The notes under the pieces: model-generated
The model's database searches: none
The model's input: the letters and a program-made list of their open reading frames with translations, nothing else
Told to the model about the DNA's origin: nothing
Program-made: the position numbers and the translations under genes
Origin: Imperialibacter sp040222385
GTDB lineage: Bacteria; Bacteroidota; Bacteroidia; Cytophagales; Cyclobacteriaceae
Assembly: GCF_040222385.1 (NCBI RefSeq)
Contig: NZ_JAVKDF010000022.1
Location: 434,001-498,000 of the forward strand
Reading direction: 5' to 3'
Length of the DNA: 64,000 bases
In this document: positions 54,307-63,350 of the stretch, piece after piece
Layout: the number at the start of each line of letters is the position of its first letter
How positions within the stretch are numbered: position 1 is the first letter of the stretch

Positions 54307-55599
54307 CTACAACTGATCAATTTCTGCTACCACAAAAGTACTTCCGCCTACAAAAATGACATCCTTCTCTCTAGCTTTTTTGTTTGCCAGGCCAATTCCT
54401 TCGTTTACGTCACTAACCACCTCTCCTGAATATCCCTCCGCTCTTGCTTCCTCATAAAGCCGTTCAGCGGGCAGCGCTCTGGGAATGCTGGCCGCAGTGA
54501 AATAGTAGTAGGCATCCCTCGGCAAAACACTCCACAGCTTCGACCTGTCCTTATCGCTCACGACCCCGATAACGATGTACAGTTGCCCATGGATGTTCTC
54601 GCTGAGCTGTCCGAACAACTCCCTCATGCCCTCTTCATTGTGGCCTACATCGCATATCATCAGCGGCTGCTGTTGCAGCACCTGCCAGCGCCCCTTCAGG
54701 CCAGTCAGGCCTTTCACATCACTGAGTCCCTTCGCTACGGCCTCACCAGAAATGTCAAATCCTCTCGTGCGCAGCACATCGACGACACTGAGAATTCCCG
54801 GCAGGTTTTTGAGGTAATACTGACCTGTTAGGTCAAGGTTCAATGTCATCGGGTCAGACCCACCAGTTTTAGCTACCGAAACCACTCTTGAAAACAAGCT
54901 ATACTCCTTTCTTTCAACCCTAAAGCCGTCCCTGGCAATGACGACCGGGCTGTTTTCCTTTTTCGCCTTCTCAATAAACACCGCATCCAACGACCCGTAA
55001 TAACCTCCGACCACCACGGGTGTGCTTTTCTTAATAATTCCTGCCTTTTCTCCTGCTATTTCTTCCAAAGTGTCGCCCAGCAAGTCCATGTGGTCATAGC
55101 TAATAGAGGTAATGAGCGACACCAGTGGGTTGATCACATTCGTTGAGTCCAGCCGCCCACCGAGGCCCACTTCTACGACGGCAATATCGACCTGCTCACA
55201 CGCAAAGTGGTCGAAGGCCATGGCCACTGTGGTTTCAAAAAAGCTCGGTTTTACTTCTTCCAGCACCGGCTTCATTCTTTCTACAAAAGCCACCACTTTG
55301 TCCTGGGGCATCTCCTCTCCATTGACCCTGATCCGTTCTGTAAAGTTCTTTAGATGAGGTGAAGTATACAGGCCAGTTTTGTAGCCTGCGGCCTGCAAAA
55401 TGGCTGCGATAGAATGAGCGCTGGTACCCTTTCCGTTTGTGCCGGCAATATGAACTGATTTGAATTTGTTCTGAGGGTTACCAAGAGCCTGGCATAGCGC
55501 CAAAGTATTTGTAAGATCCTTTTTGATGGCCACCTTGCCCACCCGCTGAAACATCGGAAGACTGCCGTACAGGTAGTCCAGCGTTGCCTGGTACGTCAT
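54307..55599 (-). CDS. folC: Bifunctional folylpolyglutamate/dihydrofolate synthase
   Basis: 430-residue Mur-ligase-family enzyme adding glutamate to folates (and to dihydropteroate). The P-loop AGTNGKGTSAHS, YTSPHLKNFTERIRVNG and AFDHFACEQVDIAVVEVGLGG are characteristic. It sits between tonB and trmB with 2-7 bp gaps, a housekeeping gene riding on the envelope operon. Confidence 0.96.
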   Translation of the reverse strand: MTYQATLDYLYGSLPMFQRVGKVAIKKDLTNTLALCQALGNPQNKFKSVHIAGTNGKGTSAHSIAAILQAAGYKTGLYTSPHLKNFTERIRVNGEEMPQDKVVAFVERMKPVLEEVKPSFFETTVAMAFDHFACEQVDIAVVEVGLGGRLDSTNVINPLVSLITSISYDHMDLLGDTLEEIAGEKAGIIKKSTPVVVGGYYGSLDAVFIEKAKKENSPVVIARDGFRVERKEYSLFSRVVSVAKTGGSDPMTLNLDLTGQYYLKNLPGILSVVDVLRTRGFDISGEAVAKGLSDVKGLTGLKGRWQVLQQQPLMICDVGHNEEGMRELFGQLSENIHGQLYIVIGVVSDKDRSKLWSVLPRDAYYYFTAASIPRALPAERLYEEARAEGYSGEVVSDVNEGIGLANKKAREKDVIFVGGSTFVVAEIDQL

Positions 55600-55606
55600 T
55601 GGCTAA

Positions 55607-56551
55607 TTAGCGGGATTTGATGATAAAAGTAATTCGGCCCTTAGACCTGGCAGGCATAACGGCGGTAGGATCTTTAGGAATAAAATACAATTTTTCGACT
55701 TCACGTTGGTACACCATTGCCACAGCAGCACTAACTCCCCGCTCAATGATTTGAAGTCTGATTATTTCTCCCTTATCGTCCACCTCAATTTCAAATACCA
55801 AACGACCACTTTCGTCGGATTTATCATCTGGCCTGGGAAGTTCCTCCCAATCCCAACCCGCCATATCAAGAGCAGCACCACCTCCACCACCCGGTGTTCC
55901 GTACAGGGCACGGGCATCGACAGTTCCGTCTTTGCTTCCTTTATCACCTGTAGCAGCAGCGTTATCGCCCTGGCTGTTGGAGGCTACTACTTTATCAGAG
56001 GCGACACCGCCTGATGGCTTCTCAGCAGGCTTTTCGGTGGGTTCTTTCTTGGTTTCTACCGGAGTTGGTTTTGTTTCTGCCACTACTGGCTTAGTTTCCT
56101 TTTTCACCTCCTTCGGCTTCTCTTCTTCTTTCTTAGGCGTGGTCACCGGCGTTTTGACCGGCTCCTCCTTGCGCACATCAGGGCTGGCTACATTCTGTGT
56201 CACTACCGCCTCCTCTGGTGCATTGGTTGATTCCTCCACTACTTCTGGCTCAGCCGTATCCTCTACAGGCTCCGTCTCTTCTGTTTGTGTCTCTTCAGGA
56301 ACGTCTTCATTGACCTCTTCGGCATCAGATGTGCTTTCGCTTTGCTCTACGGTAGATTCTGGCTGCACAGCGCCAGACCCTTGACTATCCAGGCCAAAGT
56401 TTAATTCTATACCATACTCAGGAATGGGTGGATTCGGTTCTTTCCAGGCCAAAAGAAAGGCAAAAATCAACAAAAGCAGCGCATGGACGCCCAAAGAGAC
56501 AGCCGTGCCTATTCTTTCATTTTTCTTTTCTTCTTTGCTCTGAAACTCCAT
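55607..56551 (-). CDS. TonB-like energy transducer
   Basis: 314-residue protein with one N-terminal membrane anchor (AVSLGVHALLLLIFAFLLAW), a long Pro/Lys/Glu-rich periplasmic spacer (EEEKPKEVKKETKPVVAE) and a C-terminal globular domain of the TonB type (SGRLVFEIEVDDKGEI to the end). It directly follows exbD, so with ExbB/ExbD it should pass proton-motive energy to outer-membrane receptors such as the one at 39246. The C-terminal domain is divergent from classical TonB. Confidence 0.85.
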   Translation of the reverse strand: MEFQSKEEKKNERIGTAVSLGVHALLLLIFAFLLAWKEPNPPIPEYGIELNFGLDSQGSGAVQPESTVEQSESTSDAEEVNEDVPEETQTEETEPVEDTAEPEVVEESTNAPEEAVVTQNVASPDVRKEEPVKTPVTTPKKEEEKPKEVKKETKPVVAETKPTPVETKKEPTEKPAEKPSGGVASDKVVASNSQGDNAAATGDKGSKDGTVDARALYGTPGGGGGAALDMAGWDWEELPRPDDKSDESGRLVFEIEVDDKGEIIRLQIIERGVSAAVAMVYQREVEKLYFIPKDPTAVMPARSKGRITFIIKSR

Positions 56552-56554
56552 TAC

Positions 56555-56944
56555 CTAATTCGGTTTTGTCGCTATCGATACTTTGGCCTCCAAAGCAGTT
56601 GCTATGCCTGCCACATAAACCAAGTGCTCCGTAGGAACAGATTTGTCTACATGCAATACTACCACTCCCTCTTTGCCAGCCAACTCATTCCTTAAAACCA
56701 TTTCCAGGTTATTCCGGTTCACCAGCTTGTCGTTTACATAGTAACGTAAATCGCTGCTAATGGTGACACTCACTTTTTGAAGCACAATGGTGGAGCTTTT
56801 GCTCGAAGGCAAATTGACAGGCAAACCTGAAGGTGTAACAAACGTAGCCGTGAGCATAAAGAATATCAGCAGGAGGAAGACGATGTCGGTCATCGAACTC
56901 ATGCTGAATGATGCATCAATCTTATTTTTTGGACGTAGATCCAT
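56555..56944 (-). CDS. ExbD/TolR biopolymer transport protein
   Basis: 129-residue protein with a single membrane helix (MTDIVFLLLIFFMLTATFV) carrying the conserved Asp of ExbD/TolR (SMTDIV) that takes part in proton transfer, and a periplasmic domain ending in LVYVAGIATALEAKVSI. It lies 10 bp from exbB and 3 bp from tonB, a standard Ton motor cluster. Confidence 0.92.
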   Translation of the reverse strand: MDLRPKNKIDASFSMSSMTDIVFLLLIFFMLTATFVTPSGLPVNLPSSKSSTIVLQKVSVTISSDLRYYVNDKLVNRNNLEMVLRNELAGKEGVVVLHVDKSVPTEHLVYVAGIATALEAKVSIATKPN

Positions 56945-56954
56945 GCTTCAGTGG

Positions 56955-57620
56955 TTATTTAGGCTCCTGTAGCAGGTCGATGAACTCAATGGCGCTGTAT
57001 TCCATTCTGTGGATGACCTTCTGCATCCTGGTCACCAGGTAGTTGTAGCCCAGATAGGCAATGATACCGACCGTGAGGCCGGCCGCTGTGGTCACCATGG
57101 CTTCGTAAATGCCCGATGACAGCAACTTTGGACTAACTGAGCCTTCTTCCTGCGCAATGGCGATGAAGGCCTGTATCATACCCGTTACAGTGCCAAGGAA
57201 ACCGATCATGGGGGCTGCGCCTGATATGGTCGCTAAAACTCCAAGGTTCTTCTCCAGTTTGTAAATCTCTATTTTGCCGACGTTCTCAATAGACACCTCA
57301 ATGTTTTTCAAAGGGCTCCCCAGGCGGGAAAGGCCTTTTTCGATCATTCTGGCAACAGGTGTGCCAGTTTGGGCGCAAATCATTTTGGCACCATTTACAT
57401 CTCCAGCCAATACTTTGGCTCTGATGTCGTCTGTAAAGTGGTCGGGAGTCTCACCTGCCTTTCTCAATGTAAGAAACCGCTCCACGAAAATGATAACGGC
57501 TACGACGGACAATAATAAAATGGGGATCATCCAGAATCCCCCTTTTAACATCAAATCAATAAGAGTGACCGACTGATCTTCAACGGCAAGATCAGCGGTG
57601 TCAATTTGCAGTAACATCAT
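56955..57620 (-). CDS. ExbB/TolQ/MotA-family proton channel protein
   Basis: 221-residue protein with three membrane helices: MIPILLLSVVAVIIFVERF, then around LATISGAAPMIGFLGTVTGMI and YEAMVTTAAGLTVGIIAYLG, the signature helices of the family. It forms the pentameric channel around the ExbD dimer. First gene of the motor cluster, 8 bp after the SPOR gene. Confidence 0.94.
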   Translation of the reverse strand: MMLLQIDTADLAVEDQSVTLIDLMLKGGFWMIPILLLSVVAVIIFVERFLTLRKAGETPDHFTDDIRAKVLAGDVNGAKMICAQTGTPVARMIEKGLSRLGSPLKNIEVSIENVGKIEIYKLEKNLGVLATISGAAPMIGFLGTVTGMIQAFIAIAQEEGSVSPKLLSSGIYEAMVTTAAGLTVGIIAYLGYNYLVTRMQKVIHRMEYSAIEFIDLLQEPK

Positions 57621-57628
57621 ATGTTATA

Positions 57629-58441
57629 TCAATACCTTAAAGCCCAAACTTCACCTCCGTAGGTTGACTTAGCTTTTTCGGCTTCATCCACTGCTTCCTG
57701 ATAAGAGTCGAAATCGGAAATACTCACTCTGTAAAACCTCGATTTCCCGAAGGGCTTGATAACAGTTGAGTTCAAACCCTCTTTTGCCAGCTTCTTACCA
57801 TAGTCATCGGCTAAATCCCCATCGAAAAAGCTACCTACTATTACATAAGAACGACCAGTTCTCTCAGTTAGTGTAACTACCTCGCCGGTTGTGTTAACTG
57901 GCTTTGCAACTACGGGCTCTTCTTTTTTAACAGGCTCCGGCTTTGGTTCAACCGGCTTAGGCTCCGCTTTCTCGACTTTTGGGGTTGCTTTGGCAACTAC
58001 TTTCTTGTCGTCATCTTTATGATGCCAGTACAAAAAGGCAAAACCTATAAGAACAAAGGCCACCGCCCCTATGATAATAATCCTTGTGAAGCTCTTGGCC
58101 GAGTCGCCACCCTCATTGGCTTCCTGATAAGCCTGTTGTTTGAACGATGGAGGGGGAGTTCCGCCAAATACATTTGAAACCTCCTCATGGCTTGGCTCCT
58201 CAACGTCAAAAATTGAACTCACCTGGCTATCATCTTCCTGAAAAGAAGACGTTTCTGGCTCACCAAAAACCGAGCTGGGTTCTTCAGTTGGAGTATCGCT
58301 GGAAGAATCGTCCTCAGCTTCGTCTTCATCGTCATCCAGTGCTTCATATTCAAGTTCCGGAAGTCCGAAGTCCTCGTCGTCCTGAGGTGCGTTTGAACCA
58401 CTCTGTTCTTCCTTGTCTTTGTTTGCTTTGCTTTTAGCCAT
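57629..58441 (-). CDS. SPOR-domain membrane protein
   Basis: 270-residue protein with an acidic N-terminus (NAPQDDEDFGLPELEYEALD), one membrane helix (IIIIGAVAFVLIGFAFLYW), a Pro/Lys/Glu-rich linker and a C-terminal SPOR domain (SYVIVGSFFDGDLADDYGKK to the end), which binds denuded glycan strands at division sites. It opens the exbB-exbD-tonB-folC-trmB run, after a 147-bp gap that should hold a promoter. Confidence 0.9.
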   Translation of the reverse strand: MAKSKANKDKEEQSGSNAPQDDEDFGLPELEYEALDDDEDEAEDDSSSDTPTEEPSSVFGEPETSSFQEDDSQVSSIFDVEEPSHEEVSNVFGGTPPPSFKQQAYQEANEGGDSAKSFTRIIIIGAVAFVLIGFAFLYWHHKDDDKKVVAKATPKVEKAEPKPVEPKPEPVKKEEPVVAKPVNTTGEVVTLTERTGRSYVIVGSFFDGDLADDYGKKLAKEGLNSTVIKPFGKSRFYRVSISDFDSYQEAVDEAEKAKSTYGGEVWALRY

Positions 58442-58588
58442 TTATTAAGAGGTTGAGAGTACTTTAGATTCGTTATAAGCTAAACTCAGTTGAAGTAACA
58501 ATTCCGTAAAATAGAAATTTCTTATGTTTTAATGAAAAAATTCCTAGCCGCAAATAAAGAAACTTTTTTGGAATAATTTAAGAACACC

Positions 58589-60241
58589 TTAGAATGAATA
58601 AGAAAAACCTGCTTTGAAAGTAAGCCCCCTTACCGGATAATTTGAAAGTAATTGATACTGCTGGTTGGCTAAATTGTGAAACTGAAGAAATATTGTTGCT
58701 CTTTCAGATAGCAAATAATCAAGATCAATGTAAACGTCAGTCGCTGCTTTCAATTCTTTGGATTGTCCTAAATCCCAGTCGTAGGCTTTTATCCCTCCGA
58801 GGTATGCTAAACCTGCCTTTGTTCTCATTTTGTTAAAGGCAAGAAAACTTCCATTGAATGCTATTCTGTAACCCGGCATATGCCAGGCTTCTTCAAAAGT
58901 ATCGGAGCTGTAATTATAATAATTGACTTGCAGACCCAAATTGATGGAACTTCCCAGGTAAAAGTCGCTGGCCATGTACAAATCCAACACCTTGAAATTG
59001 GCGGTATCGTAGGCTAAAATAAACTTTGACGGATCATCAGGCGAGTTGAGAAAAACGCCAAATTGTTTGAAGACCTTTTGCGAAAGGCCCACTTTATAGC
59101 TCATAAAAGCCAGATTCCCCTGTGCACCCAGCCCGAGGTTCAAGATATTATTGGAATTATGAATATCTACTCCCTGAGCTAGATAAGGATTGCGTGCACT
59201 CATGCCCTGCCATGTATTCAACTGGCTGTTTCCTGATAGTTCACCAAAAATGCCAAAGGATTTGCCGAATTGGTATTTCCCTTTCAAAACGGGGTATACC
59301 TGCGAGGCAGGCACCAATGAGTCGGACTGATATACATATCGAATACCAGCTGATACCTGATAATTGTCGCCAGTGTACACCACGGAAGGCGCAAGCCCAA
59401 TTCTTTGCCTGCTGGTGCTCAAAGAATCTTTGTAACCTATTAAGTCAGCGAAAACGCCCACATGCCCGGTGAGTGCACTTTGCAATTCCATGGAAAGATC
59501 CGCATTCACTTTCACCCAGTTTTCCGAGATATCCAGGTTGTCACTTTGTCCATTGTAGGCAAGGCCTCCAGAAATACTGATATCAGACTCGGACGATGAG
59601 TTGTCGATATTTACAGACACGCCATACTTATTGAAGTTTCTCTTCAGGCTGTCCTCTCCCTCAGTTACTGAAACTGACGGGTCGTATCCATAAAAATTAA
59701 AGCGTGAAAGCTTGTAGTAAGCATCTCCCGATGCAGTAAACCCATCCCCAAAATAGCTCGCCTCCCCTTTCAGCAGGGTCTCTCCTGATGCGCTGTTCTT
59801 TCCGTCAACAGGGCCTTTGCCAAATGAAAGATGTTTTGCCTGAAACCCGGCCAGGTACTGCTTATTTCGCTTGTTATAAAGATAAAGCTCACCCAACGGA
59901 GAATTGTAGTTGCCATAACCGAGCTTCACCAGATTACCATAATACTTTTCCAACGGCTCTGCCTGAAGCTTCAATGCCTTGATGTCGACGGTAGTAGGCG
60001 GAACCGTTACGTCGAGGGCGGGAAAAACGTATTCCTGCTTGATACCACCCGTTTCAATGGCTACAGGAGGTATTTTCTCAAAGCTTCGGGGCTGAAAGGG
60101 CAATACTATTTCCCTGTCCTTTTCTATTACAACTTCTGCTTCCTGTATTTCCCCCGCTTCTTCCCACTGCTCCTGCGACCAGGCCGGCAGACTCATCAAA
60201 AGACAAATGCAGAACAGTAAGCTTTTATACATTTTCGGCAT
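58589..60241 (-). CDS. Outer-membrane beta-barrel protein, TonB-receptor-like
   Basis: 550-residue protein with signal peptide (YKSLLFCICLLMSLPAWS) and a C-terminal beta-barrel ending in a Phe (TFKAGFSYSF). The N-terminus has no clear TonB plug, so it is a receptor-like barrel without a full gate. It starts 2 bp after the giant TPR gene. A link to the ExbBD/TonB motor is suggested by the operon only. Confidence 0.8.
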   Translation of the reverse strand: MPKMYKSLLFCICLLMSLPAWSQEQWEEAGEIQEAEVVIEKDREIVLPFQPRSFEKIPPVAIETGGIKQEYVFPALDVTVPPTTVDIKALKLQAEPLEKYYGNLVKLGYGNYNSPLGELYLYNKRNKQYLAGFQAKHLSFGKGPVDGKNSASGETLLKGEASYFGDGFTASGDAYYKLSRFNFYGYDPSVSVTEGEDSLKRNFNKYGVSVNIDNSSSESDISISGGLAYNGQSDNLDISENWVKVNADLSMELQSALTGHVGVFADLIGYKDSLSTSRQRIGLAPSVVYTGDNYQVSAGIRYVYQSDSLVPASQVYPVLKGKYQFGKSFGIFGELSGNSQLNTWQGMSARNPYLAQGVDIHNSNNILNLGLGAQGNLAFMSYKVGLSQKVFKQFGVFLNSPDDPSKFILAYDTANFKVLDLYMASDFYLGSSINLGLQVNYYNYSSDTFEEAWHMPGYRIAFNGSFLAFNKMRTKAGLAYLGGIKAYDWDLGQSKELKAATDVYIDLDYLLSERATIFLQFHNLANQQYQLLSNYPVRGLTFKAGFSYSF

Positions 60242-60243
60242 AA

Positions 60244-63200
60244 TTAATTTCTCTTTTGACTTGTGCTATCCTTTTTAATCGGTGACTCATCGCTGTCTTT
60301 TTGTGTTACCGCCTCGACCTCTCTTTTGTCCACTTCCTGCAACTTGGTTCTTGCGGCCGCTTTCATCTCAGGCAGCGGGCTGTTAGTAATCACCGACTCC
60401 AGGGTTGCTTTTGCCTGAAACAGCTCATTCAACGCCAGGTAGTTGTCGGCAATGAGTAAAAATGACTTTCCTAACCAATAGTCATAAACTGCATATGACT
60501 TATTCAGGCCAAACAACGTTTCAAGCGAACGCTTGTACTCTTTCTGTCTGAATTGGATCAGGCCAACGTAATATTGTGACTCAGCAGCATTTATGTCCTT
60601 AGCGGCATTTACCACGGCCAAAAACTCATCCAATGCAGCACCATACTGATTACGTTCGAATGCAATTTTCCCCACATAGGTGCCGGCTTTGTTCTGGGCA
60701 TTGAATGCCACCTTGTCGTCGCCCAGGATTCTCTCAGCATACACCTGGGACGAATCCAGCGCATTGGCGGCAAAATGAGACTCCATCAGTCCTTCTCTGG
60801 CGGTGTACAAATCCCGTTTGCTATCGGACGACACCCTAAGCTTGTGCCAGTATTTGATGGCCACGGGATAGTTTTTGTTGCTATACTCCAATGCGCCGAT
60901 CCGCTGGTATACCTTGGCCGGAGACACCGTCTGCATGTCTCCAATCAGCTGATAATATGCCTCTAGTGCTGGTGCTGTTTGATTGAGCCTGTAATAGCTC
61001 TCTCCTATGTAATAAAGTGCCTCGGCAGCATTGATACTTTGTGGGTACGACACCCTATAACCCTTTAAGGCGGCGATGGCTTCAGTATACTTTTGTTCAA
61101 AGTAGAGGTTTCTGGCCCTTTCATATTCGACACTTTCCAACGCTTTGTCATCGGGATTGGCCTTCTTATAAAGGGTTATGTACTGATCAACTTCATTGGA
61201 TTTACCCATCAATGCCAATACCTCTTGCAGCCCCAACAGAGCACTATTGGCCAAAGTATGCTGCGGGTATTCTTCCAGCACTTTCTTATAGTCGTTGGCT
61301 GAGGCAGGATACTCTTTCAAATTGTAGCTGCTCGATGCCCTGCGAACCAATGCGTAAGGCATAAACCCACTGTTGGGGTATTTGCTAATAACGCTGCTAA
61401 AACCCGCTTTGGCCCTGGCGTAGTCGCCAGCTTCGAAGTCGAGCTGAGCCGATTGGAACGTGGCGTCGTCAGCATAGCGAGAGTTAGGAAAAGCCTTTGT
61501 CACCTGATCAAGCTCTCTCTTTGCATCTTCTCGCCTATTCTGAAAACCAAGAATCACCCCCCGCTGATAGAGCAAGTAGTCCCTTTCCTTAAATCCGTTA
61601 GAGCCTGCCTGCTGGTAGAAGGTCAGGGCTTCATCGTATTTCTTCTGAGCATAAAGGCAGTCTGCCAGCCTCACCTCTGCATCACGGTTGTTGTCGGGCC
61701 GACGGTTGTTTACATAAGCCTTGAAATAGGTGGCAGCCTCGGGGTAACGATTCAGGTTGAAAAGGGCATAGCCCATGCCATAGTTGGCTTTGTGCACAGT
61801 CAAGGAATTGCTCCTCCGTCCCTTTTGCAGTGCCATCGTATAGCTGCCAATGGCGTCTTTATATTTTTTTCCTGTCGAGAAGGCCTCTCCTTTCCAGAAC
61901 CATGCGTCAATTTCTAATTCTGGATCCAGCGGGTAGCGCAGAGAGTTGTCGAACATCTGCACCGACTCATAGAATTTACCGCTGTTGAACAACTGAGTGG
62001 CATTGAGAAAGGCTGCTTTTTGATAGGCCTTTTTGATCCGCTGACTTCCCAGGCCCACTTTCTCGAAATAGGCCAGCGCCCTGTCGTAGTTGCTGGAGTT
62101 GACGTAGGCCTCGGCTATCATGTCCTGCGCATCTCCCTTGTCGGACGACTGAGGATACTCCCGCATGTATTTTTCAAGCACAGGAATCGCCTGTTCGTAG
62201 TTCCCCAGGTCCATGTGCACCTGCGCCAACTTAAACATAGCCCGTTCCTTTACCTTCTCGTCGTATTCAGTGTCGGCAGCTTGCTGGTAGGCACTTACTG
62301 CAAATGACTTATTGCCCTCCATGATGTAAAGATCGCCCAGGTAATAAGAGGCAGCCTGCCCTATTTCATCTTTCTCCAGGGCCACATACTTAAAGTTCTC
62401 AATAGCTTTGGCGGGCTGTTTTGCCTGCATATAGCTGTAAGAAATCCTGAAGAGCACCGGCGCAACAGGCTTCTTGCGCATGGGCTTCATGTACTGCTCA
62501 TAATAAGGCAAAGCTTTTGCGTAGTCTTTCTGCTCGTAGTAAGCTTCGGCAGCATATAAAGCAATCTGATCAACATTCTTCGCTTCTTTCGTGCCCGTCA
62601 GGTAAGGCCTCGTATAGCTGGTCAGCTCTTTGAAATCATTTTTTCTGTACAGTGTGGCGGCTACCAACTCAGGAACAATCGTTTCATAGCCGTCGCTTTC
62701 TCCTGCCACCCTAAGGTCAGCCAGGGCATTGTCATATTGCTTGAGCTGGAAGTAGATGTAGCCTGCGTAGTAATGGGCTGGCGCTTTATATTCTCCATCC
62801 GACTTCTTCACCAAATTGAAATGCGGCAAAGCCTCATCGAACTTTTTCAGTGTGAAAAGCGAAAAACCCCAATGGAAGTAAAATTCAGGTCTTTCAGCCG
62901 TGGGAAGGCGCTCAGGTTTGGCTTTGGCGTAGAACTCTGCCGCATTGCTGTAGTTTTCCTGACGGTAATAGAAGTTGCCAACCTCATAGTAGCCCGTAAG
63001 GGCCCTTGGATGGTTGGGATACTCAGTAAGAAATCTCTCAAAAAGACCTTCTGCATCAGCATGCTGGAGTGAAAGGCCACAAAACGCTTGAAAATAGAGC
63101 GCATCGGCTACATTCGAACCGGCTGGCTCTCCCCTCAAATATGCCTCGAAAGACTTTCGGGCTGCAGCAAACTTGTTTTGATTAAACAAGCTTACCCCCT

Positions 63201-63321
63201 GCTGGTAAAAATTCCCTTCACGGGAGTCGCTGATAGATGTTTGGGCCAATAGCAGGTCAAAGCTGCCCGCAAACATCACGGCGATCAATATTAGAATACC
63301 TTTCCTTATCTGTTTGGTCAC
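60244..63321 (-). CDS. Giant periplasmic TPR-repeat protein
   Basis: 1025-residue protein with signal peptide (GILILIAVMFAGSFDLLLAQ) and more than twenty TPR-like units throughout (for example ADALYFQAFCGLSLQHAD, YYLGDLYIMEGNKSFAVSAY, YFKAYVNNRRPDNNRDAE). The tail is charged (DSDESPIKKDSTSQKRN). It is encoded next to the beta-barrel and envelope-energy genes, so a scaffold for an outer-membrane complex is plausible. Confidence 0.9.
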   Translation of the reverse strand: MTKQIRKGILILIAVMFAGSFDLLLAQTSISDSREGNFYQQGVSLFNQNKFAAARKSFEAYLRGEPAGSNVADALYFQAFCGLSLQHADAEGLFERFLTEYPNHPRALTGYYEVGNFYYRQENYSNAAEFYAKAKPERLPTAERPEFYFHWGFSLFTLKKFDEALPHFNLVKKSDGEYKAPAHYYAGYIYFQLKQYDNALADLRVAGESDGYETIVPELVAATLYRKNDFKELTSYTRPYLTGTKEAKNVDQIALYAAEAYYEQKDYAKALPYYEQYMKPMRKKPVAPVLFRISYSYMQAKQPAKAIENFKYVALEKDEIGQAASYYLGDLYIMEGNKSFAVSAYQQAADTEYDEKVKERAMFKLAQVHMDLGNYEQAIPVLEKYMREYPQSSDKGDAQDMIAEAYVNSSNYDRALAYFEKVGLGSQRIKKAYQKAAFLNATQLFNSGKFYESVQMFDNSLRYPLDPELEIDAWFWKGEAFSTGKKYKDAIGSYTMALQKGRRSNSLTVHKANYGMGYALFNLNRYPEAATYFKAYVNNRRPDNNRDAEVRLADCLYAQKKYDEALTFYQQAGSNGFKERDYLLYQRGVILGFQNRREDAKRELDQVTKAFPNSRYADDATFQSAQLDFEAGDYARAKAGFSSVISKYPNSGFMPYALVRRASSSYNLKEYPASANDYKKVLEEYPQHTLANSALLGLQEVLALMGKSNEVDQYITLYKKANPDDKALESVEYERARNLYFEQKYTEAIAALKGYRVSYPQSINAAEALYYIGESYYRLNQTAPALEAYYQLIGDMQTVSPAKVYQRIGALEYSNKNYPVAIKYWHKLRVSSDSKRDLYTAREGLMESHFAANALDSSQVYAERILGDDKVAFNAQNKAGTYVGKIAFERNQYGAALDEFLAVVNAAKDINAAESQYYVGLIQFRQKEYKRSLETLFGLNKSYAVYDYWLGKSFLLIADNYLALNELFQAKATLESVITNSPLPEMKAAARTKLQEVDKREVEAVTQKDSDESPIKKDSTSQKRN

Positions 63322-63350
63322 TTGAAAGTAGGTTTAACCCCTTGAACGAT